From: Microbacterium salsuginis
GTDB taxonomy: Bacteria; Actinomycetota; Actinomycetes; Actinomycetales; Microbacteriaceae
Direction of reading: 5' to 3'
Assembly (NCBI RefSeq): GCF_012524205.1
Contig: NZ_JABACI010000004.1
Span: 806,001 to 870,000 of the forward strand
DNA length: 64,000 nt
Part shown: positions 42,410 to 52,352 of the stretch, piece after piece
Position numbering within the stretch: position 1 is the first letter of the stretch
Layout: each line of letters starts with the position of its first letter
Made by a program: the position numbers and the translations under genes
The notes under the pieces: generated by a model
The model's database searches: none
What the model saw: only the letters and a program-made list of their open reading frames with translations
What the model was told of the DNA's origin: nothing

Positions 42410-43306
42410 ATGGCACCCATGGGGGACGACGGCATCGAGACCGTGCGGGCGATGCTCGGAGCGAAGGCGCGCCCGGTCGGGTGGCTCGAGCGCAGAGCGC
42501 GGATCGCCGAGGTCGGCGGGGCATGGCCGCTCGCCGACGACATCGAGCTCGAGACGGTCGATGCGGGTGGCGTGCCTGCGGAGTGGTCCCGCGCACCCGG
42601 TGTCGGAACGGCGGGGGTGCTGCTGTTCCTGCACGGCGGAGGCTACTGCTCGGGTTCCCTCGCCAGCCACCGGACGATGGCGGCCGAGGCGGGCCGCGCG
42701 GCCGGTCTGCCGACCCTGGCGGTGGACTACCGCCTCGCACCGGAGCATCCGTTCCCGGCGGCGACCGACGACGCGGCGACGGCCTGGGAGTGGCTTCTGG
42801 CAGAGGGGCACCGGCCGGACGAGATCATCGTCGGCGGCGACAGCGCGGGTGGCGGGTTGAGCCTGGCGCTCTGGCAACGGCTCGTGCGTTCCGGACGTTC
42901 CGGACCCGCGGGGCTGTGGCTCGTGTCGCCGTGGACCGACCTGACCCTCTCGGGGGCGTCCATCGACGACAACGACGCCGTCGATGCCCTCCTGCACCGC
43001 CCGTACCTCGAAGAGCTCGCGACGGCGTACGTGCCGCCGGATGTCGCGCGAGACGATCCCCGGGTGTCGCCGCTGTTCGCCGATCTCGCCGGGCTGCCGC
43101 CGACGCTGGTGCACGTGGGCACCGACGAGACACTGCTCGACGACGCCGTCCGGCTGGTCCGGGCCGCGGCCCTCGCCGGGGCGGACGTCCGGTTTCACGT
43201 GTTCCCTCGGATGATCCACGCCTTCCCGCTGTGGAACGCCGTGCTGGCAGAGGCGCGTCGCGCGCTCGCCGAGTTCGGGGATTTCGCCCGGGCCCGACTG
43301 CGCTGA
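42410..43306 (+). CDS. alpha/beta hydrolase, hormone-sensitive-lipase (HSL) type esterase
   Basis: 298-residue esterase. HGGGYCSGS forms the oxyanion hole, GGDSAGGG carries the nucleophile Ser145, VGTDETLLDDA supplies the Asp and MIHAFP the His. DYRLAPEHPFPAA is the usual HSL-family block. No signal peptide. ATG 42410 or the in-frame ATG 42419 could start it. Substrate unknown. Confidence 0.88.
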   Translation: MAPMGDDGIETVRAMLGAKARPVGWLERRARIAEVGGAWPLADDIELETVDAGGVPAEWSRAPGVGTAGVLLFLHGGGYCSGSLASHRTMAAEAGRAAGLPTLAVDYRLAPEHPFPAATDDAATAWEWLLAEGHRPDEIIVGGDSAGGGLSLALWQRLVRSGRSGPAGLWLVSPWTDLTLSGASIDDNDAVDALLHRPYLEELATAYVPPDVARDDPRVSPLFADLAGLPPTLVHVGTDETLLDDAVRLVRAAALAGADVRFHVFPRMIHAFPLWNAVLAEARRALAEFGDFARARLR

Positions 43307-43312
43307 GGGCTG

Positions 43313-44044
43313 TCAACCGAGGCCTGAAGTGCCCTTCGTGCCCGCGCCGGCGTCGCGGTCGCGCACCAGCGACGGCAGATGGTGGTCGAGGAAGGTCAGC
43401 ACGACCGCGATCATGATGCCGATCACCAGGACGATCGCCGAGTTGCGGACCGACTCGGCGAAGCCGATGGTCGTGACGTCGAGGAACGGATACGGGTACC
43501 ACCCGGTGACGGCGCCGTGGATGAACGTGTACACCAGCCACAGCAGCGGCCAGATGAACGCGTAGGCGGTGGTCGACCACGTCATGCGCGGGCGCGGACC
43601 GAAGATGAGCCAGCCGATGAGGGTCGCCCACGGCGAGATGTAGTGGAAGCCGATCGTCGCGACGAGCGCCCATCCCTGCGGGTCGACGAGCGGCGCGAGG
43701 ATCGTCTCGTAGACCAGCCCGGTGATGATGATCCCGAGCAGGGCATCGAAGCGCAGCACCCGCCAGAGCTTGCCGTCCCGGAAGATGTTGAGCGCCAGGG
43801 CGATCGACGTGCCGAGCACGAACAGGTTGCTCTGGATCGTGAAGAAGCTGAAGAGGCGCACGAGACGCGTCCCGATCGGGCCGGTCGCGTTCGCGCCGGA
43901 ATTGGCGTCCTGGCCGCCGGTCAGGATCAGCACGATCTGGATGACGAGCGCGATCGCGACGACGACCGCGATCGTGCCGAACCAGATTCGGGCGACCCGC
44001 TCCCGGACATGTGTGGACTCAGTTGTCGCGATCGTCGCGCTCAT
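43313..44044 (-). CDS. Pr6Pr family membrane protein
   Basis: 243 residues with about six transmembrane helices (first IWFGTIAVVVAIALVIQIVLIL). FSFFTIQSNLFVLGTS, GWALVATIGFHYISPWATLIGWLIFGP and YPYPFLDV are characteristic of Pr6Pr (FAR-17a/AIG1-like) proteins; biochemical role in bacteria unknown. ATG 44044 chosen over an ATG five codons earlier. Convergent with the esterase, only six bases between stops. Confidence 0.8.
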   Translation of the reverse strand: MSATIATTESTHVRERVARIWFGTIAVVVAIALVIQIVLILTGGQDANSGANATGPIGTRLVRLFSFFTIQSNLFVLGTSIALALNIFRDGKLWRVLRFDALLGIIITGLVYETILAPLVDPQGWALVATIGFHYISPWATLIGWLIFGPRPRMTWSTTAYAFIWPLLWLVYTFIHGAVTGWYPYPFLDVTTIGFAESVRNSAIVLVIGIMIAVVLTFLDHHLPSLVRDRDAGAGTKGTSGLG

Positions 44045-44108
44045 GGCGTGGCCCCCCAAGGTCGTATGCGCCCGCGCTCATGCTAGTGGCGCCGCTAGGG
44101 TATGCGCC

Positions 44109-47100
44109 ATGGACGTCGTCTGGATCGTCGTCGGGGTGCTGCTGCTGGGTGTCACGCTCCTCGACGCTTTCCTCGCGGTGCTCAACTACGACCAGTCGGG
44201 TGTGTTCGTCGACCGTCTCGTGCGCGGGCAGTGGGTGCTGCTGCGCGCGGTGACCCGGCGGGTGGGACGCCGGTGGCGGCCGCTCGTGCTGCGCCAGGTC
44301 ACCGGCATCCTGATCCTCATCACGATCCTGTGGTGGGTCGCAGGAGTCGTCTTCGGGTTCGCGTTCGTCTATCTCGGGGCGATGGGGATCAGCGGCGCGA
44401 TCACGACCTCGACCGGCGTCGCCCCGGACTTCCTCGGCGCGCTCTATCTGAGCCTCGGGCAGTTCGCGACGGTCGGCGTGGACAACATCGGACCGAGCGT
44501 CGCCTGGATGAACCTCATCACGGTCGCCGAGGCGATGATGGCCGTGGTGATGCTCTCGTTCATCATCACGTTCCTGGGCAGCGTGTACGGCGTGATCCAG
44601 TCGCTGCAGTCGCTGTCCGCCAACTTCTTCCGGGCGGGCCGGGGTATCACCGACCCGATCGATTCGCTCACCCCCTTCTTCCTGGACGGACGGTCGCGCT
44701 GGCTCGATGGGCAGCTGGACTCGATCCTCGGATCGCTCAGCGCGTACGCCGACGGCCTGGCACAGAACCGGGCGGCGTACTACTTCCAGAGCGGCCGCGA
44801 CCAGTTCTCGCTCCCGTTCTCGCTCTACATGACTTCCGGCGTCATCGGCGCGCTCCGCTGGGGTCTTCCGACGGGGAGCGACCCGTCCACCGAGCCCGGC
44901 GTCGTGCGGCTCACCGACGTGTTCGAGGACTTCCGCGCGCGTCTGGAGCAGGCTCTGCGGCTGTCGCCAGAACCGACTCCCGCGCCGGTCTCGCGGTCGG
45001 AGTTCGACCAGATCGTCGACGCCTTCTCCGGCCCCGGCACGAGCGCGCCCCTCGATCCCTGGGTCGTGCGCTTCCTCACGGTGGATCGGCGCATGGCCCA
45101 GCTGACGCGATCGGATGCCGCGATCGATCGCGCCGATGCGCACGAGCGCTACACGGCCTGGCTGCCGTTCGAGTTCCAGGCGCAGGCGCTGCTGGCGGCG
45201 GTGGCGCGCGACCTCGACTACCAGCCGATCTACCGCCGGACCGCGGCGGTCGACGGCGGCGCATATGAGCTGCTGCCCGCAGACGTCGCGCCGGCCGCGC
45301 GCGTGCGGGAACCGTCGCCGCGCCGCCGCCTCACGTCGTGGATGAGACGGCGCGCACTGTTCGTCGACCCCGGCTTCGTGCGACTGAGCGGCGCCGCACG
45401 GACCCTCGCGGCGGTCGCCGTCGCCGTCGCCGTCGTCGTCCCTCTCGCGCAGCTGACCGGATCGAAGCCCGTCTACGGGGCCGTGCTCGCGGGGCTGATC
45501 GCGCTGTTCGCGTCTCCCGCCGCGGTCGGCGCGCCTGCGGGCACACGCCGCTGGCTCGGGATCGTCGCGATCGTGCCGACGGCGGCGGGGGTGGCGCTGG
45601 GTTCGCTGCTGCCGCGAGACCCCGTCGTGACGGTGGTCGCGATCGCGCTCGTCGCGGCGGCCGCCGTGTGGCTGCGACGGTACGGCACCCGCGCCGGCGG
45701 TCTCGGGCAGCTCGGGTTCATCGCGTTCTACTTCAGCCTGATGCTGGGGCTCGGCGTCGCGAACCTGTGGGCGGGACTCGTCGCGGCCGGAGTCGGCCTG
45801 GTGTGCAGCTGGGCGGCGAATCTGCTGCCCGGACCCTCGCTGCACCGCCGGCTGAGCAGCGGCATCGCCGCGGTCAGCGAGCGCACCGGGTCGCTCCTGG
45901 GCACGATGCTCGATCTCGTGTCGTCGGGGCGTCACGACCCACGGCTGGTGCGCATCCTGCGGCACGAGCTGGCGTCGCTGCAGGCGGCGGCCGAAGTGAC
46001 CGCCGGGCGCCTGGATGGCGCGGTCACTCCCGGACTGCCTGCCGACCGCGCGCTGGCGCTGCGCGTGAGGATCTTCGACGTGCAGCTCGCGGCCGAGAAC
46101 CTCGCCGCGCTCGTCCCGGTCGTCGGCGGCGTCGCCCTCACGATCGATCAGCGGGCGACCCTGTCGGGCGAGCTCGCCGACGCGCAGACTCATCTCGCCT
46201 CGTACCTGCCTCGTCCCGGTCGTGACGCGCCTCCGGCCTCGCCGCCTCCGCCTCTGGCCGACGCGCCATCTCCGGCCGGCTGGCCGGTCGACGCCCGCCG
46301 CACCCGTGCGGCGATCGCCGAGCTGCGGGCCGCTGTCGATCGGCTCCACGACGTGGGCCACCACGCGGAGGCCGCCGTCGAAGAGAGCACCGAGTATCCG
46401 GATGCCGCGGCCGCCGCGGCCGGCGGCGCTCCGACGACCGCGGGCAAGGGGCGGCCGACCGTCGCGTCCGGACGGCTTGCGGTCCAGGCGGGCATCTCCA
46501 CCGGGCTCGCGCTCCTGCTGGGAAGCTTCGTGTCGACGAGCCACCAGTACTGGGCCGCGATGCCGGCGTTCTCGGTGCTGAGCGGTTCGGACGGCGAGAC
46601 CAGGACCAAGGCCGTGCAGCGGGTGCTCGCCACGCTCGCCGGCGCGACGGTCGCTTTCGGGCTCGCGATCCTCGCCGGCCATTCCCCGGCCGTCGCCTTC
46701 CCGCTGCTGATCGCGAGCGCCTTCTTCATCGCGTTCCTGCGTCCCATCGCCTCGGTGTGGACGGTGTTCTGGCAGACGATGCTGCTGGCGACGATGTACG
46801 ACGTGCTCGGCACGCTCAGCGTCGAGACCATCCAGGTGCGCGTCGTCGAGACCGCGATCGGCGCGATCGTCGCGGTCGTGGTCTCGGCCGTCATCCTTCC
46901 CACTCGCACCAGGGTCCGGCTGCGTCAGGGCATGGGCGCCGTCGTGGGCGCCGCCCGCTCAGTGGCGGACGAGCTGTTCGCGAAAAGGGCGGACGGCACA
47001 CCCGCGCGGGGCGACTCGGGCGTTCGCATCCACGGCGCCGTCCAAGATCTCACCGCCCTCGAGACGCTCGCCCGGCCGGTGCGCCGCAACCCGGGCTCGC

Positions 47101-47477
47101 TGCGCCGCCGCGGCATCGAGGCCCAGCTGACCGCGCTGTGGTCGGTGCTGTACTACGAGCGTCGCGCCTGGGCACAACTGCGGGATCTCGACACCGATGC
47201 GATTGCGGGCGTCGACCTGCCTCGGCTCGCGCTCGCGACGTCCGACAACTTCGCCGCCGTCGAGGCGGTGTTGTCGGGGGAGCTCCCGCTGCGGCTCCAG
47301 CAGGCCGAGCAGCTGGATGTCTCCGGGCCCGGCACCTCGGATGCCGCACGCCGCTGCGTGCTTCTCGTGGTGCGGCTGAATCAGGCGCTGCTGTCGCTCA
47401 TCGAGGCCATCCGGCCGGGGACGGTCGCGGCGATGACGACGGCACATCCCGCCTCGCAGGTCGTCGAGTCCAGATGA
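44109..47477 (+). CDS. channel-like domain fused to FUSC-type exporter
   Basis: 1122-residue membrane protein. Residues 1-165 resemble a two-pore-helix ion-channel module: helices at 3-25, 58-90 and 132-160 with a re-entrant, filter-like segment LGQFATVGVDNIGP at 116-129. A soluble stretch follows to about 410. Residues 420-580 and 790-940 are two FUSC (aromatic-acid/fusaric-acid exporter-like) membrane blocks, the second with HQYWAAMPAFSVLSGSDGET. Ordinary FUSC proteins are about 650-750 residues. The filter deviates from TxGYGD, so ion selectivity cannot be assumed. Function inferred only as transport. Confidence 0.7.
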   Translation: MDVVWIVVGVLLLGVTLLDAFLAVLNYDQSGVFVDRLVRGQWVLLRAVTRRVGRRWRPLVLRQVTGILILITILWWVAGVVFGFAFVYLGAMGISGAITTSTGVAPDFLGALYLSLGQFATVGVDNIGPSVAWMNLITVAEAMMAVVMLSFIITFLGSVYGVIQSLQSLSANFFRAGRGITDPIDSLTPFFLDGRSRWLDGQLDSILGSLSAYADGLAQNRAAYYFQSGRDQFSLPFSLYMTSGVIGALRWGLPTGSDPSTEPGVVRLTDVFEDFRARLEQALRLSPEPTPAPVSRSEFDQIVDAFSGPGTSAPLDPWVVRFLTVDRRMAQLTRSDAAIDRADAHERYTAWLPFEFQAQALLAAVARDLDYQPIYRRTAAVDGGAYELLPADVAPAARVREPSPRRRLTSWMRRRALFVDPGFVRLSGAARTLAAVAVAVAVVVPLAQLTGSKPVYGAVLAGLIALFASPAAVGAPAGTRRWLGIVAIVPTAAGVALGSLLPRDPVVTVVAIALVAAAAVWLRRYGTRAGGLGQLGFIAFYFSLMLGLGVANLWAGLVAAGVGLVCSWAANLLPGPSLHRRLSSGIAAVSERTGSLLGTMLDLVSSGRHDPRLVRILRHELASLQAAAEVTAGRLDGAVTPGLPADRALALRVRIFDVQLAAENLAALVPVVGGVALTIDQRATLSGELADAQTHLASYLPRPGRDAPPASPPPPLADAPSPAGWPVDARRTRAAIAELRAAVDRLHDVGHHAEAAVEESTEYPDAAAAAAGGAPTTAGKGRPTVASGRLAVQAGISTGLALLLGSFVSTSHQYWAAMPAFSVLSGSDGETRTKAVQRVLATLAGATVAFGLAILAGHSPAVAFPLLIASAFFIAFLRPIASVWTVFWQTMLLATMYDVLGTLSVETIQVRVVETAIGAIVAVVVSAVILPTRTRVRLRQGMGAVVGAARSVADELFAKRADGTPARGDSGVRIHGAVQDLTALETLARPVRRNPGSLRRRGIEAQLTALWSVLYYERRAWAQLRDLDTDAIAGVDLPRLALATSDNFAAVEAVLSGELPLRLQQAEQLDVSGPGTSDAARRCVLLVVRLNQALLSLIEAIRPGTVAAMTTAHPASQVVESR

Positions 47478-47588
47478 ACCTGGAAAAAACTTGCGGTCCA
47501 TGCCTCGCCAGACATGCGACGGCCATGCCAGTATGACTCGTGGGGAGTCCCGTTCGGGGTGGCCGGGACCCATGATGCAGGAGTTGAC

Positions 47589-47894
47589 ATGGATCTGTCT
47601 CCGCGCGAGATCGACAAACTGCTCGTCTATCAGGTCGCGGAGCTGGCGCGACGCCGCAGGGATCGCGGCACCAAACTGAACGTCAGCGAAGCGCAGGCGC
47701 TCGTGACCGAGGCGATCCTCGAAGGTGCGCGCGACGGCAAGACCGTCGCGGAGTGCATGGAGCTGGGCAAGACGATCGTCACGGTCGACGAGTGCATGGA
47801 CGGTGTGCGCGAGCGCATCACGCTGCTGCAGGTGGAGGCCACCTTCCCGGACGGCACGAAGCTCGTGTCGTGCCACGACCCCATCGGCGGCTGA
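47589..47894 (+). CDS. ureA: urease subunit gamma
   Basis: 101-residue smallest structural subunit of the cytoplasmic nickel urease. [40 protein letters not shown] and [14 protein letters not shown] match the family along its whole length. CAGGAG lies before ATG 47589; an earlier in-frame ATG (47514) belongs to the leader. First gene of the urease operon; the next gene starts three bases after the stop and is not ureB. Confidence 0.96.
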   Translation: MDLSPREIDKLLVYQVAELARRRRDRGTKLNVSEAQALVTEAILEGARDGKTVAECMELGKTIVTVDECMDGVRERITLLQVEATFPDGTKLVSCHDPIGG

Positions 47895-47897
47895 GCC

Positions 47898-48761
47898 GTG
47901 GGCCCAGCCACCGCCGTGCGCGTGGTCCTCGTCGGCGGGCATGAGAGCTCCGATGGCGCCGACCTCGTCCGGTTCGAAGACGTCGGCGAGCGTGTGAGCG
48001 TGGCGGCGCCCGGCCGCGGACTGCACAACGCCCTCACCGCGTTCCTCGACGACGGCGAGACAGTCGTGGTGCTGCCGATGACCTTCGGCCGCAACCCGAC
48101 GATGGTCGCCGACACCGCGAAGACGCTCAAATGGCTCGCGCCGCGGCATCCGGGTCGTCTCGCGCTCGCGGCGCCGTTCGGACAGCCCGACCATCTCATC
48201 GCCTGGTTGCGCACCGCTGCCAACCGCGCGCGGTCGGTCGACATCGACACCGCGCTGCTGATCGTGGCGCCGCGTTCGAACACGTTCGACGAAGCCGAGC
48301 TGCATCGCATCGCCTACCTGGTCGCTGCGCACGGCGCGCTGCCCGAGGTCGCCGTGGCGATCGCCGACGACGCCGACACGCTGTCGGGTGCGGTGCAGCG
48401 GCTGCGCCGGCTCGGTGCGACGCGCGTCGCCGCGGTTCCCGCCGGCTTCGCAGAGAGCCTGCCGGTGACGGATGCCGAAGACCTCGCTCCGCTCATGAGC
48501 CACAGCGCCGTCCGGCGCGTGGTCCGCACCCGCGTCGCTGATGCGCTGACCGCGCTCGCCGCGGGGAGCGACGGCATCGACCAGGGCCTTGCCGCGGACC
48601 ACGGTCACGGTTACGCGCACTCCCACGCCTTCGAGGAGAGCCAGGGCCACGGCCACTCGCATTCCCATCCGCACCCCCACACCCACGCGGACGGCGCGGC
48701 GCACACCCACGGACATCCGCACGAGCACCACCCGCACGAGCACCACCAGCTTCAGCACTGA
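47898..48761 (+). CDS. CbiX/SirB-like chelatase-fold protein with histidine-rich tail in urease operon
   Basis: 287 residues. The first 220 look like the CbiX/sirohydrochlorin chelatase fold: [18 protein letters not shown] at the N-terminus (His15 where the first catalytic His lies), [26 protein letters not shown] strand order, and a second half [18 protein letters not shown] resembling a repeated half-domain. The second catalytic His of CbiX/CfbA is not at its usual place (GRNPTMVAD). The last 53 residues contain 21 His ([22 protein letters not shown]). Lying between ureA and ureB in an operon without ureE, it likely binds or delivers nickel. GTG 47898; start could also be GTG 47916. Confidence 0.72.
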   Translation: MGPATAVRVVLVGGHESSDGADLVRFEDVGERVSVAAPGRGLHNALTAFLDDGETVVVLPMTFGRNPTMVADTAKTLKWLAPRHPGRLALAAPFGQPDHLIAWLRTAANRARSVDIDTALLIVAPRSNTFDEAELHRIAYLVAAHGALPEVAVAIADDADTLSGAVQRLRRLGATRVAAVPAGFAESLPVTDAEDLAPLMSHSAVRRVVRTRVADALTALAAGSDGIDQGLAADHGHGYAHSHAFEESQGHGHSHSHPHPHTHADGAAHTHGHPHEHHPHEHHQLQH

Positions 48762-48786
48762 ACCGGCAGCCGGAAGAAGGAACATC

Positions 48787-49218
48787 ATGGTCAGCAGAAG
48801 GCCGAAGTATCTGCACGGTGACGACGCCATCGAGATCAACCGAGGCCGCGCGTCGGCCACGCTGCGAGTCACGAACACCGGCGACCGGCCGGTGCAGGTG
48901 GGCTCGCACTTCCACTTCTTCGAGGTCAACCCCGCGATGCGGTTCTCACGCGAGCAGGCGTGGGGGATGCATCTCGACATCCCCGCCGGCACGGGCGTGC
49001 GGTTCGAACCGGGCGAGACCAAGGAGGTGACCCTCGTCGACTTCGCCGGCGCACGTCGGGTGGTCGGCTTCAACGGACTGGTCAACGGCGGGCTCGACTC
49101 CGCGCAGACCCGTGCCGCCGCGCTGCGGCTGCTGACCGAGCGGGGCTTCGAGAACGGCGAGCCGACCACAGCGCCGGCCGCAGGAACTGGATCCGACACG
49201 ACGAAGGCGAGCAGCTGA
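48787..49218 (+). CDS. ureB: urease subunit beta
   Basis: 143-residue structural subunit. [28 protein letters not shown] pattern, then [24 protein letters not shown] and [18 protein letters not shown] match UreB. The usual length is near 105; the extra C-terminal stretch (from about residue 112, ending [10 protein letters not shown]) is a low-complexity extension seen in some actinobacteria. GAAGGAAC before ATG. One base separates its stop from ureC. Confidence 0.95.
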   Translation: MVSRRPKYLHGDDAIEINRGRASATLRVTNTGDRPVQVGSHFHFFEVNPAMRFSREQAWGMHLDIPAGTGVRFEPGETKEVTLVDFAGARRVVGFNGLVNGGLDSAQTRAAALRLLTERGFENGEPTTAPAAGTGSDTTKASS

Positions 49219-49219
49219 A

Positions 49220-50944
49220 ATGGCCGTCATCCCTCGCAAGCAGTACACCGACCTGTTCGGGCCGACAGTCGGCGACAAGGTGCGGCTCGCCGACACGAAT
49301 CTCGTGATCGAGATCGAGAAGGACTACGCGGCCGACAGCTACGGCGACGAGATCGTCTACGGCGGCGGCAAGTCCGCCCGCGACGGCATGGGCGCCGATC
49401 CTCTCGCCAGCCAGACGCAGGGTGCGCTCGACCTCGTCATCACGAACGCCGTGGTGATGGACCCGATCATCGGAATCGTCAAGGCCGACATCGGCGTCAA
49501 GGACGGACTCATCGTCGGCATCGGCAAGTCCGGCAACCCGCAGACCCAGCACGGCGTCGACCCCAGGCTCGTCGTCGGCCCCGGCACCGAGGTCATCGCG
49601 GGCGAGCACCTGATCGCCACCGCCGGCGCGATGGACCCGCACGTGCACTTCATCTCGCCGCAGCAGGCATACGCCGCGCTGTCGAACGGCATCACCACGC
49701 TCTTCGGCGGCGGCACCGGTCCGACCGACGGCACGAACGGCACCACGTGCACGCCGGGGGCATGGAACATCCACCGGATGCTGCAGGCCTGGGACGAGCT
49801 GCCGGTCAACGTCGGCATCCACGGCAAGGGCAACGGATCGCTCCCGCAGGCGCTGATCGAGCAGATCGAAGCAGGCGCCGGTGGGCTCAAGGTGCACGAG
49901 GACTGGGGGAGCACGCCGGCCGCGCTCGACCAGGCGTTGCGCGTCGCCGACGAGTATGACGTCCAGGTCGCGATCCACACCGACAGCCTCAACGAGGCCG
50001 GCTTCGTCGAAGACACCATCTCGGCGATCGACGGTCGCACGATCCACACGTTCCATACCGAGGGCGCGGGCGGCGGGCACGCGCCCGACATCATCAAGAT
50101 GGCCGGGCAGAGCAACGTGCTGCCCTCGTCGACCAACCCCACCCTGCCGTACACCGTCAATTCCATCGACGAGCTGCTCGACATGGTGATGGTGTGCCAC
50201 CACCTGTCATACGACAGTCCAGAAGACGTCGCGTTCGCCGACTCGCGCGTGCGCGCCGAGACCATCTCTGCCGAGACCGTGCTGCACGACCTCGGCATCA
50301 TCTCGATGTTCTCGTCGGACTCGCAGGCCATGGGACGCATCGGCGAGTCCGTCACCCGCGCCTTCCAGACCGCGCACCACTGCAAGGACAAGCGCGGCAA
50401 GCTGCCCGAGGACGCGGAGGGCAACGACAACTTCCGGGTGCTGCGCTACCTCGCCAAGGTCACGATCAACCCCGCGATCACACACGGGATCTCGGACTAC
50501 GTCGGCTCGCTCGAACCGGGCAAGATGGCCGACATCGTGCTGTGGCCGATCGACACGTTCGGCGCCAAGCCGAAGATGGTGATCAAGGGCGGGCTCATCA
50601 ACTGGGCGCTCATGGGCGATCCGAACGCATCGCTGCCGACGCCGCAGCCGGTGTACTTCCGGCCGATGTTCGGCGCGCTCGGTCAGACGCTGCACCAGAC
50701 GCGCGCGACGTTCGTCTCGAAGGCCTCGATCCAGAAGGGCGTGCCCGAGCAGCTGGGGCTGAAGAGCCGCATCCTGCCGGTGACCGGAACCCGCTCGATC
50801 GGCAAGGACGACATGGTCCGCAACAGCGCCGCGCCGGTCATCGAGGTCGATCCCGAGACGTACAAGGTCACCGTCGACGGAGAGCCCGCTCACATCGAGC
50901 CGGCCCAGTCGCTGCCGCTGACGCAGCTGTTCTACCTGGTCTGA
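49220..50944 (+). CDS. ureC: urease subunit alpha (catalytic)
   Basis: 574-residue catalytic subunit hydrolysing urea to ammonia and carbamate. Nickel ligands are visible: HVH (His141, His143), the carbamylated Lys224 in GLKVHEDWG, and the flap histidines in [22 protein letters not shown] and [10 protein letters not shown] are conserved. Length is standard. Needs UreD-UreF-UreG for CO2- and GTP-dependent nickel insertion; all three follow. All metal ligands are intact, so the enzyme should be active. Confidence 0.98.
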   Translation: MAVIPRKQYTDLFGPTVGDKVRLADTNLVIEIEKDYAADSYGDEIVYGGGKSARDGMGADPLASQTQGALDLVITNAVVMDPIIGIVKADIGVKDGLIVGIGKSGNPQTQHGVDPRLVVGPGTEVIAGEHLIATAGAMDPHVHFISPQQAYAALSNGITTLFGGGTGPTDGTNGTTCTPGAWNIHRMLQAWDELPVNVGIHGKGNGSLPQALIEQIEAGAGGLKVHEDWGSTPAALDQALRVADEYDVQVAIHTDSLNEAGFVEDTISAIDGRTIHTFHTEGAGGGHAPDIIKMAGQSNVLPSSTNPTLPYTVNSIDELLDMVMVCHHLSYDSPEDVAFADSRVRAETISAETVLHDLGIISMFSSDSQAMGRIGESVTRAFQTAHHCKDKRGKLPEDAEGNDNFRVLRYLAKVTINPAITHGISDYVGSLEPGKMADIVLWPIDTFGAKPKMVIKGGLINWALMGDPNASLPTPQPVYFRPMFGALGQTLHQTRATFVSKASIQKGVPEQLGLKSRILPVTGTRSIGKDDMVRNSAAPVIEVDPETYKVTVDGEPAHIEPAQSLPLTQLFYLV

Positions 50945-50948
50945 CCGC

Positions 50949-51668
50949 ATGACGGCAGCGCACGAGGAGTCGCCGGTCGCCCGGCTGCTGGTGAGCCTGC
51001 AGCTGAGCGACTCGGCGTTCCCGAGCGGCTTCTACACGATGTCGCACGGTCTCGAGGGGTTCCACCAGCAAGGACTGGTCCGCCCAGCCGGCGTCGGCGA
51101 CCTGCTCGCGGATCTGCTCACGTCGGCCGTGGGGCCGGGTGATGCCACCGCGCTCGCGCGCGCACACGAAGCGGCCGGCGCGCGGGATTGGGATGCCGTC
51201 GCCGAGGTCGACAGGATCCTGTTCGCGTCGAAGCTCAATGCCGAGCTGCGCGTCGCCAGCACTCGCAGCGGCCGCCAGCTGGCGGACATCGCGAGCGAGG
51301 CGTTCGCGGACGGGCCGGGTGCGGACGACATCGCCGCGTGGGCGAAGCGCGTGAAGGCGAAGGAGTCGCCCGGGTGCCAGCCGGTGGTCACGGCCGTCTG
51401 CTACGCGGCCACGCGCGTGCCGATCGTGGAGGCGGTGGCATCCGACCTCTTCGCGTTCGCGGTGAGCTTCGTCGGAGCCGCGCTGCGACTGCGGCTCACC
51501 GATCACCGAGGGGCGCAGGTGCTGCTGCGCCGCGCGCAGCCCGTCATCGAGACGGTCACGCGGGACGCGATCGCGCGGCCGTTGCGCGACATCGGCGGTT
51601 TCGCCCCCGTCGCCGACATCATGTCGGCGGGCCACGAACGCGCCGAGGCCCGCCTTTTCACCAGCTGA
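50949..51668 (+). CDS. ureF: urease accessory protein UreF
   Basis: 239-residue helical accessory protein that bridges UreD and UreG in the activation complex. LQLSDSAFPSGFYTMSHGLE near residue 17 is the family signature; DAIARPLRDIGGFAPVADI is near the C-terminus where UreF contacts UreG. Starts four bases after the ureC stop. Confidence 0.93.
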   Translation: MTAAHEESPVARLLVSLQLSDSAFPSGFYTMSHGLEGFHQQGLVRPAGVGDLLADLLTSAVGPGDATALARAHEAAGARDWDAVAEVDRILFASKLNAELRVASTRSGRQLADIASEAFADGPGADDIAAWAKRVKAKESPGCQPVVTAVCYAATRVPIVEAVASDLFAFAVSFVGAALRLRLTDHRGAQVLLRRAQPVIETVTRDAIARPLRDIGGFAPVADIMSAGHERAEARLFTS

Positions 51669-51716
51669 TCGGCGCCGGCGCACCGCCGGCGTCCCTACGA
51701 GAGGAAGCATCGCGAC

Positions 51717-52352
51717 ATGAGCGAAAAGGTTCTGCGGGTCGGTATCGGCGGGCCCGTCGGCTCGGGCAAGACGGCGCTCACCGAAGCCCTCGTTCCCATC
51801 TTCCTGGCGGCGGGCCGGACGCCCGGCGTCATCACGAACGACATCTACACCCAGGAGGACGCGCAGCACGTACGGCGCGAGCTCGCCGGCATCCTGGATC
51901 CGGAACGCGTCGTGGGCGTCGAGACAGGTGCCTGCCCGCACACCGCCGTGCGGGACGACCCCACCATGAACCTGGCGGCGGGTGAGGAGATGCTCGAGCG
52001 GTTCCCCGACATCGACACGCTGATCTACGAGTCCGGCGGCGACAACCTCACGCTCACCTTCTCTCCGGCGCTCGCGGACGTGTTCGTCTTCGTGCTCGAC
52101 ACCTCGGAGGGAGAGAAGATGCCGCGCAAGCGCGGTCCCGGCATCACCGAGAGCGACATCCTCGTCATCAACAAGATCGACATCGCGCAGTACGTGCGCA
52201 CCGACCTCGGGGTCATGGAGCGCGACGCGCATCTGGTGCGCGGCGGCAAGCCGGTCGTGCTCACGAATTCGCTCGACGGCACGGGCGTGCACGAGCTGTT
52301 CGACACGATCATGGCGGTGTGGCACGCGTCGAAGGGTGAGCTGGTCGCGTGA
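51717..52352 (+). CDS. ureG: urease accessory GTPase UreG
   Basis: 211-residue SIMIBI-class GTPase providing energy and nickel for urease maturation. P-loop GGPVGSGKTALTEA, GVETGACPHTAVRDD (the nickel-binding Cys-Pro-His), YESGGDNLTLTFSP and NKIDIA are intact. Unlike some actinobacterial homologues it has no histidine-rich N-terminus; the His-rich element of this operon is on the CbiX-like protein instead. GAGAGGAAG precedes ATG. Confidence 0.96.
   Translation: MSEKVLRVGIGGPVGSGKTALTEALVPIFLAAGRTPGVITNDIYTQEDAQHVRRELAGILDPERVVGVETGACPHTAVRDDPTMNLAAGEEMLERFPDIDTLIYESGGDNLTLTFSPALADVFVFVLDTSEGEKMPRKRGPGITESDILVINKIDIAQYVRTDLGVMERDAHLVRGGKPVVLTNSLDGTGVHELFDTIMAVWHASKGELVA

Noticed and set aside
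44019..46682. 887-residue open frame on the minus strand
   Set aside because: Antisense to the channel/FUSC gene, composition dominated by Arg, Asp, Glu and His from GC-rich codons, no motif.
47547..47569. GTCCCG-N11-CGGGAC hairpin in the ureA leader
   Set aside because: Six-base arms with an 11-base loop in GC-rich DNA; no conserved riboswitch features. Could be real but not supported.
47478..47588. Search for a Nur or NikR site upstream of ureA
   Set aside because: TGC/GCA half-sites are present but not at the nine-base spacing of Nur, and no NikR-type GTATGA dyad is visible.
47898..48761. Calling the protein a UreE or HypB homologue because of the His-rich tail
   Set aside because: The body has no UreE fold motifs and no P-loop; strand pattern and GGHESSD start fit a chelatase fold better.
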